A stretch of 64,000 bases of DNA from Glandiceps talaboti. Taxonomy: Eukaryota > Hemichordata > Enteropneusta > Spengelidae. The stretch lies in contig NC_135554.1 of assembly GCF_964340395.1 (NCBI RefSeq), positions 23,074,592 to 23,138,591 of the forward strand, read 5' to 3'. Every line of letters begins with the position of its first letter. Within the stretch, counting starts at the first letter, position 1. This document shows, one piece after another, positions 1-49,410 of the stretch. The notes beneath the pieces were generated by a model that was not told the origin of the DNA, ran no database searches, and saw only the letters and a list, made by a program, of their open reading frames with translations. The position numbers and the translations under genes are program-made.

Positions 1-2436
1 TGAGATTCAAGAGGTACAAATCATATTATTTTTTGGGGAAACGTTATTCGAAGTCACTTCAATAATAATGAACGTTTCGATAAAAAGGAATCTCACCTTC
101 TAGCATATATGTAGGTTACAGCAGATGCACATTTGTTTAAAAAAAACTAGACGACATCTTTGCCTAATCTTCACACACAAGTACTATCATATAATTGAGT
201 AAACTCATACTGTCCCACGACGTTCTTTTAAATGTGTTGCTTGTTTTCCTCACTTTACTGAGACTATTGTTTTTAGATCTTTAACATAAATGTATTGACT
301 GGCATACTAAGCATCAGTAAATGAATCAAGCCGTTTGCAATATCCAAAACATCAATGGTCTGTTCAGGAAATACACTATGCAACATGTACTCTATTAGCT
401 ATACGAGACTATAGTTATGTGGATGTGACAGAAAACTTTAGTAACCAATGAAATAATTCTGTGTATTTCAGAAGTAGTCACCTAAATAAATAAATTAGAC
501 AAACATGATGACACAAATTTTAGTGTCCTTTCAATTGTGTGATTAAGAGGATTTGATCAACGCAGCCTTAGTATATTTATATCATTCTGCAAATCTTTAC
601 GGTTTACGGGATTACGCTCAAACAATCATCGAAACTATAATTACTATTATAACTGAAACTAAGAATCATAAAAACATCTACTCGGTTAATGACACGATTA
701 GTAAAATGTGAATTAATGGTATTTTAGCTAAATTGAGTTGAGTTGTACTATTTTAATGGGAAATGTTGTCTATGTAGCTCATCCCTAAAACATTCGAACA
801 ATATGCAACAATTTCACAGCCATGACGACCAATCATTACCGCGAAGGGACTGGGGCTTATAGGTGAAACATGTATTTCACTGTGTCTCAAGCTATTATCT
901 TATGGCAACGAGAGTGAAGCATTTGCTAATGCGGGCTAATTGCGCCAATACAAATTTAATGTCGTGTTACATTACATTACATTACATCACATCACATCAC
1001 ATCACATCACATGATCTGACATGACATGGCATAACATGACATGACAGACATCAAATTACATGTCAAACAACAATACCATGAATTCAGTTCTAGTGGTATT
1101 AACATAAAGCACATCGACAACCATTTCCCTTGTAACCTACCTAGATCATACAACTATATTCACAAAATACTGAAAAATCACTCTCGTCTATGAATTACTT
1201 TATCCACATGCATACGGAATCCTAATTCTTGTTAGGTGTTCATTCTCAGCAGAAGTTAAAGTGACCAACATAATTAAATTGCGTCATCGTGTATTAATTT
1301 TTGTACAATAAAAACCAATGCATATGTTGTCACATTGTAAATTCAGCGAAATATTGTACACTAGTTAAGCTCACATGACCTGTTATGAACCAATTAATAG
1401 ACTGGGATTGCAACGTATTACATTTCTTCGATGATTCCAAGCTATGATAGTATAGCAAGTATACAGTTGTGAATAATACATTATCAATTGATCTTTGGCT
1501 TGACGTCACTTTCCAAATACCCATATCCTAGCCAAACAGCATAAATTAAGAATGTAGAAAAATGTGTGTTTTGAATTGTGACCTATTTTCTGTCTTATCA
1601 ATTATTAGACTGCGTTATCGACGATTCTCAGGGGGTATAATTTATTCAATCAAACTTGTCACATTACATACACGCAATGAAGTCAGATTACTCAATTTAG
1701 TTTGATTTATGAAAAGTTAAATGAAGGATTGTGATCCGAAATGTGACGTTTTATCTTGATATAAACATGAAATGCAAGCTCATTTTGAATGGAGTATTTC
1801 TTAACTACCCCGGTATGTATGTATATTTGAGTAAAGCGCCCCAGGCCACTTGTACTTTGATAACAAATCATGCACACTCATTGAAATCCTGCCTCATAGC
1901 TACTGGAAGATATAACATATGCTGAATGAAGCATATATAGTAAGCTTTAATGTCGTGTGAAAGAATACATAGACTTGAAGTGATGTAAAAACTGTTAATT
2001 GACAAACCCCTTCAATGTAAACATTTTATGTTGGTTGGTTGGTTGTTTGGTTTATCAACACAGCGAATCGGATGTATATGAGGGGTGCATGTATGTATAT
2101 GTATTTTTCAATGACTAGTATTTTTTGAATTGCACAAATATGATATTTTCATATTCATACTAATTCTATGGTGGGAATGAAAGATTGAAAGGTAACTGGG
2201 TCTACAAAGTAGAAACTACTTTTGCGATAACGTATAGAATTGATGACAAATGCAGAACTCAAAGACAGTTATCAGTTTCTGAGCGAGCCTTCTCTCCCAC
2301 AATTTGTTATTCGACTTATAAATATATTTATGTGACATCTGATTTCTAGGAAAATATTTGCGATGACAATTAATTTGAGTACACAACGACCACGTTTAAA
2401 ATACACAAAGAAAGGGTTATGAATCATTTAACTTAC
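1..2436 (-). other. Receptor gene intron 5 (partial), no further exon found
   Basis: I looked on the minus strand for the next expected exon, which should encode PFDxQxC of the Cys-loop, and found no match. The exon therefore lies left of the window. Apart from a pentanucleotide array at 963-1052, I see nothing recognisable here. Confidence 0.6.
963..1052. repeat. Pentanucleotide array drifting from ATTAC to ATCAC to ATGAC
   Basis: The same five-base register runs through three successive variants, then decays into CATGACATGAC-like units. Confidence 0.85.
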
Positions 2437-37990
<35,554 letters not shown>

Positions 37991-38240
37991 ATTGTAATGT
38001 CCTCACTCTCTCGCTCCAATGCGTTTTAAGTTAACGATGAAGTCACGTGATAGAGGATATATTCCTACATGTTCACGAGCTGAATCATTGTGCATCGTAC
38101 GTAGCTCAGTGATACGTCGTAATGCTGGTTTATACGTAGTAGCTGTATATGTATATGTATCAGAGTTAGGCGGACTAAGCTACGTCGTGGAGGTTCCACC
38201 TATTAAACACACACGTTGTAATTATTTTGCACGGACGTAA
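37991..38240 (-). promoter_or_regulatory. CpG-rich upstream region of the receptor gene (5'UTR and likely promoter)
   Basis: About 17 CpG dinucleotides fall in these 250 bases, several times the local density, directly upstream of the predicted start codon. It contains TATAAA on the minus strand (38129-38134), about 140 bases before the ATG, and the palindrome TCACGTGA (38043-38050), an E-box. Both motifs are short enough to occur by chance. The CpG cluster is the stronger evidence. A 73-codon plus-strand frame here has no recognisable product. Confidence 0.4.
38129..38134 (-). promoter_or_regulatory. Candidate TATA box of the receptor gene
   Basis: TATAAA reads on the minus strand inside the CpG-rich upstream region. 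It would put transcription start near 38,100, giving a 5'UTR of roughly 110 bases. Motif match and position only. Confidence 0.25.
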
Positions 38241-38914
38241 AATATCTGAGAGACTAAATCATGAGAAAGATACTTCCAAACAATCGTACATTTAAACAAC
38301 CCATTCGCCGCTTGACTATGCAAGGGCGTTAAGCTAAAGCTCTGTTAGTTAGTTAGTTAGTTTGTTTGTTTGTTTGTTGAGTTGAGGGGGCATCACCGTT
38401 ATTAAACATTTATAGTATAGATAGTAAAACTAATGTTACGGAATATGATTTCCGTTGCGTTGTGAACTAAGTAAAAGGGAAATATTATGATTCACGACTA
38501 AGGATAAAAATGACATGAAACTCTAACGTGTCACACTTTAATCTAATTGTCGCATTCAAATAATCCAGTTTGCCAGCAGGTATTGTCCCTTTTTTGCGCA
38601 CGTGACGTTCGTCTATTGCTTTCTTTTTAATGGAATCTTTAATCCATACGAGTTAAGATTAAGTCGCAAGCTCGTTCATGAATGAAAAGTCCTAACTTCT
38701 TGACAACGCAGGAAATTTGTTTGATCACGAAGGGATAACATCGTTACATTATATTCCTCCATCTATAACTTATAAGACAAACCTGTAAATGTAATTCCTC
38801 AAAGGGCATACTATACATACAGCTTCACTTCATGAAGAGGCCACAAATTACCACTATAATATTAATCACACTACGTATTCACTCCCCGTAATTCTCTGGT
38901 GGTGGTGGTGGTGG

Positions 38915-38956
<42 letters not shown>

Positions 38957-39035
38957 TTGTTGTTTTTGTTGTTGTCGTCGTCGTCGTCGTCGTTGTTGTT
39001 GTTGTTGCTGTTGTTGTTGTTGTTGTTGTTGTTGT

Positions 39036-39092
<57 letters not shown>

Positions 39093-39227
39093 CGACGACG
39101 ATGAACCGAGCCTTCTAAATCATCATCGTCGTCAACGCGGTAGACGCCATTGCCGCCGTCATCTTCGTCATCATCATCATCATCATCATCATCGTCGTCG
39201 TCGTCGTCATCGTCGTCATCGTCGTCG

Positions 39228-39263
<36 letters not shown>

Positions 39264-41560
39264 GGTTCCTATGATTTCGCTGTATTTATACAGGTTTTTA
39301 ATCAAGGATCATATTGAAGGGTTTTAAATAACGGTTGTTAGGTTTTCAAGTAACTGTCCTTCATTTACGGTCATTCTGCTGACTCCCATTCTCAGATTCC
39401 CAAGTTAAAAACGACTGTGTAAATAGAGAAGTGTATTTTACTTGTCAACATCACGTGCACGAGATATGAGAACATTATGTACACTTAATTACTTAATAGC
39501 CCATTACATGTATTCAGAACACAAGACATACTATAATATTAATGCAGGACATCGATCTTTAGCGACATTATTATCCAACGACATTATATATTCTTAACAA
39601 GTACAGATTCGGCTACAGATCGTATAGCTCTTATGAATATGAATTGTTTTAATGATTTACGTCTGATTGATTGTTATACACATACATTAAAAGGTTAAGA
39701 AAACCCACTCCTGTTTTTATTTTTTTTATTTTTTTGCTCATGTACTGTAAATAGTTTAATCATATTTTTAAACATGTACTTTAAATATGTTATATTCAGG
39801 GCAAAGGGTAATGGTTTCAATAACATTATATTGTTTTGTTTCTCCAATAAATTTGATAGCGAAATTATAAGACTGTATTTCAGTGAACAAAAGTTGTGTA
39901 ACGACACTTACAATTATAATTATGTACGCATCAACAACACTCACTCCAAAGGTTTCCAAAATTCTCATTATTATGTCCATCATGGCCGCACTATCCTTGA
40001 TACACAAGTTCTGTATTTCCATTTTGGAATTAGAATTTTACTATTTGTTTAAGGAATCACCTGGTGTCGATCAATCCCGTCAACCAATTGAATCGCTTGA
40101 TAGACTACAAGGTTTGAATAAAGCAATCGAAGTTTTATTCCATCGGGGGCAAAGGTCATTAAAAGACGAACGTAGCATGGTCATTGTCTACTTTACAATG
40201 TATTCACAACTTCAACGTTTATAGTTCATGTCTACTAAAGATCGCCTCTGAATCGTCATATCCTGACCAATTTCTAGATTATCTTAATATCTATTCAGAA
40301 TCATGTAGTTGCTTAGTCGCCACGGATTCAAAAAAAGACAATTCGGTAAATACCTTCTTACTAGTATGCTAAGGCCAAAAAAAAGATAATTGTTTCTGGT
40401 CAAAGCATTTTGTCTAAAGTGGTGCAACGATGCGATTTTTAAATTTGTTTTTAATTCTCAACAAATCTGGGCCTGTCACTACAATCTACTATTTATGGAA
40501 GTTACTGTTCTTTTTATTTTAGTACTTTAGAGCAAGTGTGTGTGAGGGGCAGATGTCATTTGCTTGTCCATGATTGGCTCTGCAGTTGTCTTCACTGAAG
40601 TAGGGAGGGTTATTATTACGCTTTCCCAGTTCTGCAGACTGCATGAGCTAGACAACGATCAGCACGGAGGTATTTAAGTGATGCGCGCGCTGACCAGAAA
40701 CATGTTTTGCCTAATACACACTCAACCGTGGTATACAATCATATGTCACCAAGTGAATTACCATGCACTTGGACATGTGTAGATAAAGAATCTAAAGTAC
40801 ACGCTCTAAGCGTTTAATAGCTCTGTGAAATAGGTCAGGAGCAAAGCTTGAATCGAGATTAACGTGATGATAATCTTTTGACTTTACTGTCAGGCGATAG
40901 AATTTTACTTACGAGGCAAACAACAAGAAACCATTGCATACCGACATGGCAATGACCTGTATGGACATGTATTCAATGAACGTTTCTGTTTCAGCTGGTG
41001 AAAACAATATAAGACTTGGTTGCAATTAACTAATAAGACAAAGTTCGACGGTGTAAAATGATAAATCTAAGCACTTATTATTCATTGAATATGTCACAAA
41101 GAAACCGACATTCTGATTAAAATGCTTACCTATTTATGCCTGTAGTTTATTATTGCGCTCATATTACATTCATTTTTCGTGTTTAACATTTCTCGAAATA
41201 ATTTTCGAATGGATTTTGAAAAAAAAAGTTCAATATACAGGAAAAGGTAATTCTATTTTGAGTGTAAGATAAATGAGAACGTCGAGATATATTACCTAAC
41301 GTACATTTAGTATGAAGTTTAAAGGTCACGAAATTAGTCCATCCTTGCCAAGTATCTGTTAAATCTACTTATTTCCCCTCCAGTCTGCAATTTCTAATTT
41401 CTTTTACCTAAAATTATATAACAATTCAAATTTGCAAACACCTGCCAGGGGATTAACAATGTGCTAATAGTGTTGGCCTTCTTATTTTTCAAAGAACATA
41501 ATAATTATTCCATTTGTGACATTTTATGACATGCATGCCTAAATAATGAAACTACACTTC
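38241..41560. other. Intergenic region upstream of the receptor gene, left part
   Basis: Contains the triplet composite at 38898-39264. Overlapping frames at 39.69-40.37 kb on both strands (up to 113 codons) have no recognised domains and no convincing splice sites, so I do not call a gene. CpG frequency is ordinary here. Confidence 0.6.
38898..39264. repeat. Composite triplet array (GGT/TTG/TCG/ATG then CAT/CGT)
   Basis: About 140 bases of TTG-type triplets, then a GAT block (39037-39101) and, after a 65-base spacer, a CAT/CGT block (39160-39263). The two blocks are mutually complementary, so the region can fold. The 142-codon Val/Asp/His frame across it is a repeat artefact. Confidence 0.95.
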
Positions 41561-41602
41561 AAACAAATTTAATATACGTACTATTACTTAATCGAAGAAC
41601 GA

Positions 41603-42290
41603 ACACCATTAAGTGCATGTGATATGCAAGAAATTAACTGACTTTGTTAATTGACCCTGAAGGTCAAGGTTAGGGTCAAAGGTCAACGTCTTAATAAAAA
41701 GCTAACATCTAATCATGTAGAGTAGGCATCTGAGTGAAATCTCTATGTAATATACTTTTGAGTTATGCAATAAATATTGATTTTGAGCAACAAAATGGCC
41801 GACATTCCGTAAAAATAGACCTGAGCTCTAAGAATAACAATCGATCAAATATCGTCCTGCCTGTATTATTTGTGAGCATGATTTAAAAGAAATTGAACAC
41901 AAATGAACACCACTGATTGCATGTGATATACAAGACATTAATGGAGTTTGACAATTGACCCTGAAGGTCAAGGTATCATAAAATAGCTTGTATCTGATAA
42001 TATAGGGGTAGACACTTGAATGAAGTCTCTATGTATTATATATATTATGCATGTATTTTATCTTAGATGAGTTATATAGAAATTATTGATTTAGAAATCC
42101 AAACAAAATGGCGTGTATATGTACCACATGATATGTCACCCATGTGCACGGTCTGAATGAAAATGCATGTTACATGTCTGAGCAATGACGTATTAGGGAC
42201 GGACGCAGGCACGCACACACGGACGGACGGACGGGCGGAGTCCATAGTAATAACCTCCCTTTTGGGTGGGGCTAATAATAATAAGCGACA
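41603..42290 (+). mobile_element. Dispersed repeat with two tandem units and an ACGG array at its 3' end
   Basis: Two diverged units start with CACC at 41604 and 41907. They share CATGTGATAT, TTGACCCTGAAGGTCAAGG, TCTCTATGTA and ACAAAATGGC. The end carries GGACGGACGGACGG and the hairpin-like CCTCCCTTTTGGGTGGGG followed by AATAATAATAA. A related fragment lies at 53890-53955. The AAGGTCAAGGTC/ACGG combination resembles widespread repeats of marine invertebrates, judged from memory. No coding sequence. Confidence 0.6.
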
Positions 42291-42414
42291 AGACCGAAAT
42301 TATAGAGATTTGGGACGACTGCGATTGAACCATTTTTCATTCGTTTTGTAGACGTCCTAGTTTATTTGCACGACAGTACATTTTGCGTCGTGGCAAAGAT
42401 AAGCCCCTTTACAA

Positions 42415-42417
<3 letters not shown>

Positions 42418-42502
<85 letters not shown>
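42418..42502. repeat. (AT)n microsatellite
   Basis: About 42 uninterrupted AT units. Confidence 0.98.
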
Positions 42503-42507
<5 letters not shown>

Positions 42508-43875
42508 CAGTATTTGAACAGTAAAGGAAGATGCTATTCGTAGTTTTAACAAGCGTTTTGATTTTTGAATATACAGTTAATAACAGTACATTGTCAAACA
42601 ATGACCATTGACCTTAAAAATGTTTTTTTAAATACATTATGAGACGTCAAATCAAACATTGACACGTTTTTTAAATGGTGCATTTTTGTAAGTCTTTTAT
42701 GTTTTTATTCCTGTCAGTTGTACAATGCGCTTTATTTATAATGTAATGCGCTTTATATAAGAAATAACGATTAAGATTAAGAAATCATCAAAAGAAAAGG
42801 TGCAATAATCAAAGCTTTCTTTCTTAGAAAACACATCATTATTCCTCTGTGTAAACTTAAGATTTGAACAATTTTGTTTACATGCAAGGGAACAAGCAAC
42901 TGGTCATTCCCTCAATGGAAGGAGTTTATTGACACTAAGGATGAGATCTCAATAGTTTTCTGAATCTTCACTTTTTTTCTTATATTTACCATATCAAAAG
43001 TCCTACACAAATGTGCATGGCTTAGGGTTTTTAGTAAGATGTGAATGACATTGACATGTTACCTATTTTATGTATGCGGTATATATTTCACAGCAAAGAT
43101 GACGATATATTTTGACAGAAAATGATTCAGCTATTGCTAAAAGGAGCTCATTATATATTAATGCACAGACCACAACAAAACTCCTATTGTAAGAGCTTCT
43201 TGATTGCTAACGCTCATCAAAGCAAATAGACCAATTCACGTGTGAGCAGGAATTGTCGGAAACAATCAACGAGAATGTAAAAAATTCATATATCTCTTTC
43301 AAGGGAAAAATGATAGGAGGAAAAACAAATGTGATGTATTCCATCTCTGGGTCTTTGTCATGATGCAAGAGATAAGATTGACGATCAACCCAATCTAATG
43401 CATGGCTTGTTTATGGTTACCTTTACTACATCAATGACCCAAATGTAGTGATAAAACCCAATACGACTCTACCCCTGGTTGTATAATTCCAGATTAAGAA
43501 CACGGTTTTTGAAGCCTGGTTAATACCTCTATTAATTCTGTGTAGACGCTTGGGACAATAGCACTCACTTTGTTTGATTTATATTATAATTATATCATAC
43601 CACACTGTTTTAGCATTCATTTTTCGATAAAATCGAACAGAGCATGTATATACTCTATTCAACCTGGAATGTGTGCAATATACTAAAATACATCAGATTA
43701 GCATGAGAGAAATGTATACTCATTACGGGGTTAATTGAAAATGTACGACAGTTTTGGAATTTCAGTGACAACAATTATCTGAATAGTTGTCGTCTAATAT
43801 TGCTTTTGTATTTACTTATTTATTCATGTACACATGATTGTATGTACACATGCTTGTATGTACACATATCTGTAA

Positions 43876-43903
43876 TATGTATGTATGTATGTAATTATGT
43901 GTG

Positions 43904-43937
<34 letters not shown>

Positions 43938-44038
43938 ACTATGTACGTATGTACGTATGTACGTATGTACACATGTATGTACACATGTATGTATGTATGT
44001 ATGTATGTATGTATGTGTGTGTATGTATGTATGTATGT
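43876..44038. repeat. Interrupted (GTAT)n array with GTAC/ACAT variants
   Basis: Blocks of GTAT alternate with GTAC and palindromic ACATGT units. Confidence 0.93.
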
Positions 44039-47000
44039 GCCAGTTTGAAGTACTACTGTTGGCAATCACGTGTTTTGATGTGTTCATGTATATAAGAGGA
44101 TATAAGTACGAATGCTTTGAAAGTCGTATCACATATAACACATTACTTGACGACCAATGTCGTCATTTCACATTCAAATTCAATGTATGCCAGTGACGGC
44201 TGATAACAAAGCCACGTCACAAGAAGACAAGACAAACTGAAACATCAATACACAAAATTTGAACTTTCGAAATTATAACGGACAAGGTGACAACTATTTT
44301 TGAATCTGTATAATTTTCCCTTGGCAGTATTGTCACCTACTTTCACTTCACAGAATATGTACAGCAAGTTTGTTTGTTTGTCAACAATCTAAAAATAAAA
44401 AATATCTGTGATTTACAGCTCGTTGCAGAATACTAATCACTCTCTCTGTTTAACGAAACCAATCGGAAACTACACATGCCACACTTGAACATAGCAAGAT
44501 TGAATGAATACACTCTCTTGCTACATTATTAGTGAAATGAACTAACGTGCCAACATCGGTATTAGCTTGCATTTACAACTTTAATTATAATAGTGCATTT
44601 TTTAGCGAAAGGACTAAGAATATCAACACCTTTTAATCCATTTGGGGTTTTCATTTTATTTAACAAATTATAATTTTACATCTGATCTTCATGTTTTGGT
44701 TATCTCTTTCAAAAATTAACCTTTACAAGTGAAAATACTGCAAAATAATAATTGTTATCCAAGGTTTAGAAATATTCTATTTTATCAGCAAAATGTCAAG
44801 ACAGTTTAAGAAAAGGAAAGACAAAAACTGGCTAGAAGGTATTCGTCGATACTGAATTTGCAACATAGTATTGAAATTTCAAAAGATACAAGAAAGCACA
44901 GAATAAGTTAATACGACTGTCCAAACGTTGTGTCCTGTCATGTTATTTTCTGTGTTGAATGCTCTCCACTTGATGCATAGTTCATCTCTTGAGAGTATGC
45001 CCCAACAATTGTCACATTCGCTTTGATAAACAAACTTCCTGAACATATTGTAATGTTTGATGTGGAGATAGTATTCCTTTAAACACACAGAAGAAGGATT
45101 GTGGGTTTATCGATTTGGACATTAAGCTATAGGTACATCGGTACCTATAGAACGGTCTACCTCTTTAAAGTTATGTTCACAATATGGTAAAAGTCAATTC
45201 AGTCTTTTTGCCAAGATTCATTTTATTTCAATATGGGCGTATTGTTGACTATGCCACTAAGTATGTACATACACAACATTGCCAGTATTCAGTGTTGAGA
45301 ATGCACACAACTCTCGTTTAGCGAGTTTATCAAAGGCATAGTACGCCTGTCTTAACTTACATGAAATGTAATTATAACGTCCACGTTTTGAAATAAAGAG
45401 AAAACTCGTCGAAAATGGAGGACGCATTGGTGAGAGCGCATCACAGAGTTGATTATTGAATTCTGGCAGCATTAGGTACGGTTACAGAACAAGTGGTACA
45501 TAAATTCTTATTTGTTCTACTTGCAAACATTAAACCTAATGTTCTGCTACAAATATAATCATGTCTTTATTTAATGAAGAAATATATAAACGACATTTAC
45601 AAGAAATTTGTACTCGTATTCCATTTGTCGTGGTGTACACATATTGAATTACAAACTAAACATTACCATTCAGCTTATATCAGAATCGGCTTATTATCCT
45701 CTGTTCTTCACAAGATAAGTACACACACTTGAAGTTCAGTCAAAAATGACAACTGTATTCCATTTTCAAAGGTTAACTTACTCGATTATCCCTTACATCC
45801 AGATACAGTAATGAACTACTAGAACATACTCTATAAAATTCATAGAAATCTAAACACGTTTCGAAAAAAGCGGTATTTATTCATGAGTTACTTTTTTGTA
45901 TACACGTTTCTTCGGTTGTAAGTTAAAATTGCCTACTAGGAGGAAAATCATTCATATTTTCCAATCGAATACATTCCTTAAAAATAAATAATTGCTTCAT
46001 ATTCAATTAAGCATATTAATATTTCATTGTACTACACACTAGATTCAAAGACCACCGCTGTATGCCTTTGACACGATCTAGTGAAAATAGATTATGAAGA
46101 TACCGTCACTATAAAACCACTGAAGATCTGTGCAAGTTCATGACAGAGTCACTGATGTTTGTTGGTTTTACGTACGCCTCGTTCTTGATAAAACTTTGAT
46201 ACGTCAGTTCGCTATAGTTTGTTACGAGTAAACCTCCAGGGATCAAACTAAAGCAAAGAATGTTTGATTCACTCACGTAAAAGTAATATCTTTGTTTTGG
46301 GATAAGTGCTTTCAGGTGTTTTTGCTATCGACAGTGTGAAATTGGATGGTGAAACAAGGCAAATGCACTTACAAACTATATTTGAAAAATTACTCAGAAA
46401 TTGACTTGAGCGTATGAAATTTCTTTGACATTCAATTTATATTGACGCCATTAATATTGTTACTTTTAATTAACAATTTATTGTTTATTCATAACTTCGA
46501 TGATCAAGCCTGGCGTTTGATCCAGTCTATATTATGCTTACTAGTGGATTGTCAAATATACAGACAATGAATTATATTGAATTCCCTCATTTCTGTACTT
46601 CTTTCAGGGTGGTGTAGGATAACACAATAGGTTTTGTAATTAAGCACTGGCAATAGAATTCATCATGTGCACAAGCTTTGTAGTAAGAATAGAACTTTGT
46701 TTACCTCTCCAACCACAGACAAGGAATTTTTTTTTTGTAGAAATTTTCTTGTCTGTGCTCCAACCAAAACGTTTTCGTTTCAGATTACCATTTTTTGCAT
46801 TTTTACCCATTTAGGCTCTTGTTCATGACAATAGTGAGCACACGTTCAAAGCTTTTAGTCTATGCCAAGCCGTGACGATCGATCACACTATAGTGAACCA
46901 TGCAAATGTTTTGCTCCGTCACAAACATACGTCAGATGCCCTAAATTAGATGAAATACCAAATACATTTCTGGACAGATCAATAATCACAGTGCCTATTA

Positions 47001-47644
47001 CATTTATGAATACCAGAAAATTGTATAAGAAATTAAAGAATATTAACCAGTCGATGACCGTTGTTTGAGAGGCAATGTGACAGCGCATGGGATAACTTTG
47101 AATCAAGCATTACTGTCTTGCGAAATGACTCTATGTCTTGCACAGCTTCTCTGGTTCATTGTAATATCCACAGCATCAGGCAAATATTGATACGCGTTGA
47201 ATAAGTAAAGACAAGACATCGGAATAAACAAAACTTTGTCAAAATGCAATACGTTGCATTGCTTTATCATACATACACAACACTTTAGTTTGAACTCTTG
47301 GGTAGCCCATCAAACGTACGTCAACAAATTTAATAGATGTTCCCAATTACTTACAGGTTATGTCTGCGGAGCTGCGTTCATTAAAATGTCTCCTTATCAA
47401 TTGCCAGTTACGACTAACTAGTGGGCAGTGAATGATGTTAATCATCAGTACACTATGAGTATGCTGACAGTATGTACTCCGAGAGTCCTACAAAAAAAAC
47501 ACTCATCATTTCTTTTTTCGCTTCTGTAATTCTGAAAGGAATGAGACTGCTCAGAACTCTTGGGTACAATTACCCCTATACAACTTACAAGTAGCACTCA
47601 AATAAATGTTATATTGTTCTTTCACGGACATAAATGCGTACGTA

Positions 47645-48009
<365 letters not shown>

Positions 48010-48517
48010 CTGAATGACCCATCATCAGCAATTTTTTATGGAATTATTCACACATGATTTTGATTCTTACATGATTGTGACACAGATTCCCTTCATACTT
48101 TGAAAATGAATTTATTATTTTTACAAGACAATGTGACATTTTCAATAAAAATTTGATAACATTAAAAATGCACAAGTCTTAGAATTAGGCATGGGATTTG
48201 TAGATCTTGACCCGAGATCCAATTATATCTAGCAACTGCCAGTTACCATAACAACTACTTCTGAGTCACACTTTTAACATCCATATGTTGAAATACAATA
48301 TATTGGATAATACTAGTGCCCCAATATAGGTGTTTGCGTTTGAGGATCGGATAGTTATCAGTCCAAAGTAAAGGGTTTCTCAAATCTTGTGTTACAAATG
48401 ATAACATGTTTGGTACAAAATAAATTGCAATTTGCAATAGAGTTCTGTTATAAGAAAGTATTGTACAGTTCCAAATAAACTCCATGCTCATTTAGAAAGT
48501 TTCAGACATTCTATTAC

Positions 48518-48731
48518 AATACAATCTGATTAAAATCCGATGTAGATGTCGGCTAATCGTGCATTGCTATCTTACCATCGTTATTTAGCTTGAATTGACC
48601 TTCGTAGTACATGTTTACATTTTTTAGCCTGATCGCCTCCTCTACGAAGGTCAATTCAAGCTAAATAACGATGGTAAGATAGCAATGCACGATTAGCCGA
48701 CATCTACATCGGATTTTAATCAGATTGTATT
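48518..48731. repeat. Perfect inverted repeat, 90-bp arms, 34-bp spacer
   Basis: Arms 48518-48607 and 48642-48731 are exact reverse complements. It sits about 150 bases beyond the candidate polyadenylation signal of the coiled-coil gene and is CpG-rich compared with the sequence to its right. Confidence 0.97.
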
Positions 48732-48881
48732 ACAATGGTACTTTATGAAACCGACTTTTCTACCTTAGTAAAGCATAAAGAAGTAACCTCCCAGTCGAAA
48801 GAACACTTATGCAATGTTTAATGAAAGGTATAATTACATGGAAGAGAAGCCCGTTTTAATTATGCTGTTATTGTGGACATT

Positions 48882-48887
48882 TTTATT
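48882..48887 (-). terminator. Candidate polyadenylation signal of the coiled-coil gene
   Basis: AATAAA on the minus strand, about 525 bases after the stop codon. The CpG-depleted domain ends close to this point, which supports it as the transcript end. A variant ATTAAA at 49258-49263 is nearer the stop and is the alternative. Confidence 0.35.
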
Positions 48888-49410
48888 ATACATCTAATGC
48901 AATTTTGGGAACAAATCTGAAAATAGACTAAACTCTTGGAACAGGCATCTTAAATATCATTGCAAACTGATGGGAAGATTCAAAGAAGTTAAACCCTGGA
49001 AACATACACTGCCTAACCAAATATCAGAGAAAACTGATGAGTGATTCAGAGAATATGCTGAAAGTATCATTTTATAGAAAATAAAGACATCTTCTCAGAA
49101 ACAGTCAGAGTAGCCTCTTCCTGTTAAAGTACAAAAACTGTAAAAGATCATAGCATCTGCCAAATTTGTAAACAGAAGCTCAGCCTACTTGTTGCTTCTA
49201 TAGCAGAATATAATAAATTATAGAAATGAAGTCATATTTCAAGATGGGAACAATGGCTTTAATTATGTCACATGCCATATCCTTTCAAAACAACACGAAA
49301 TCTGATACCTCAAAGTAATACCTACTCATCCGTTATGGGGCTTTACACACGGTCATGGCAATAAATCATATATGCAAAAAATCACAAGTACTGTCAAAAT
49401 TGTCTGAATG

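Noticed and set aside
1501-1508. CRE palindrome TGACGTCA, and another at 11611-11618
   Set aside because: About one such 8-mer is expected by chance in 64 kb, and both are deep in introns.
1-2436. Search for the Cys-loop exon of the receptor
   Set aside because: No minus-strand match to PFDxQxC and no suitable phase-2 acceptor with coding sequence, so it is taken to lie outside the window.
38899-39327. 142-codon poly-Val/poly-Asp/poly-His frame
   Set aside because: Pure read-through of the triplet composite, with equally open neighbouring frames.
39691-40372. Overlapping frames of 60-113 codons on both strands
   Set aside because: No family resemblance, and hydrophobic stretches arise from AT-rich codons on either strand. 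No splice or promoter evidence.
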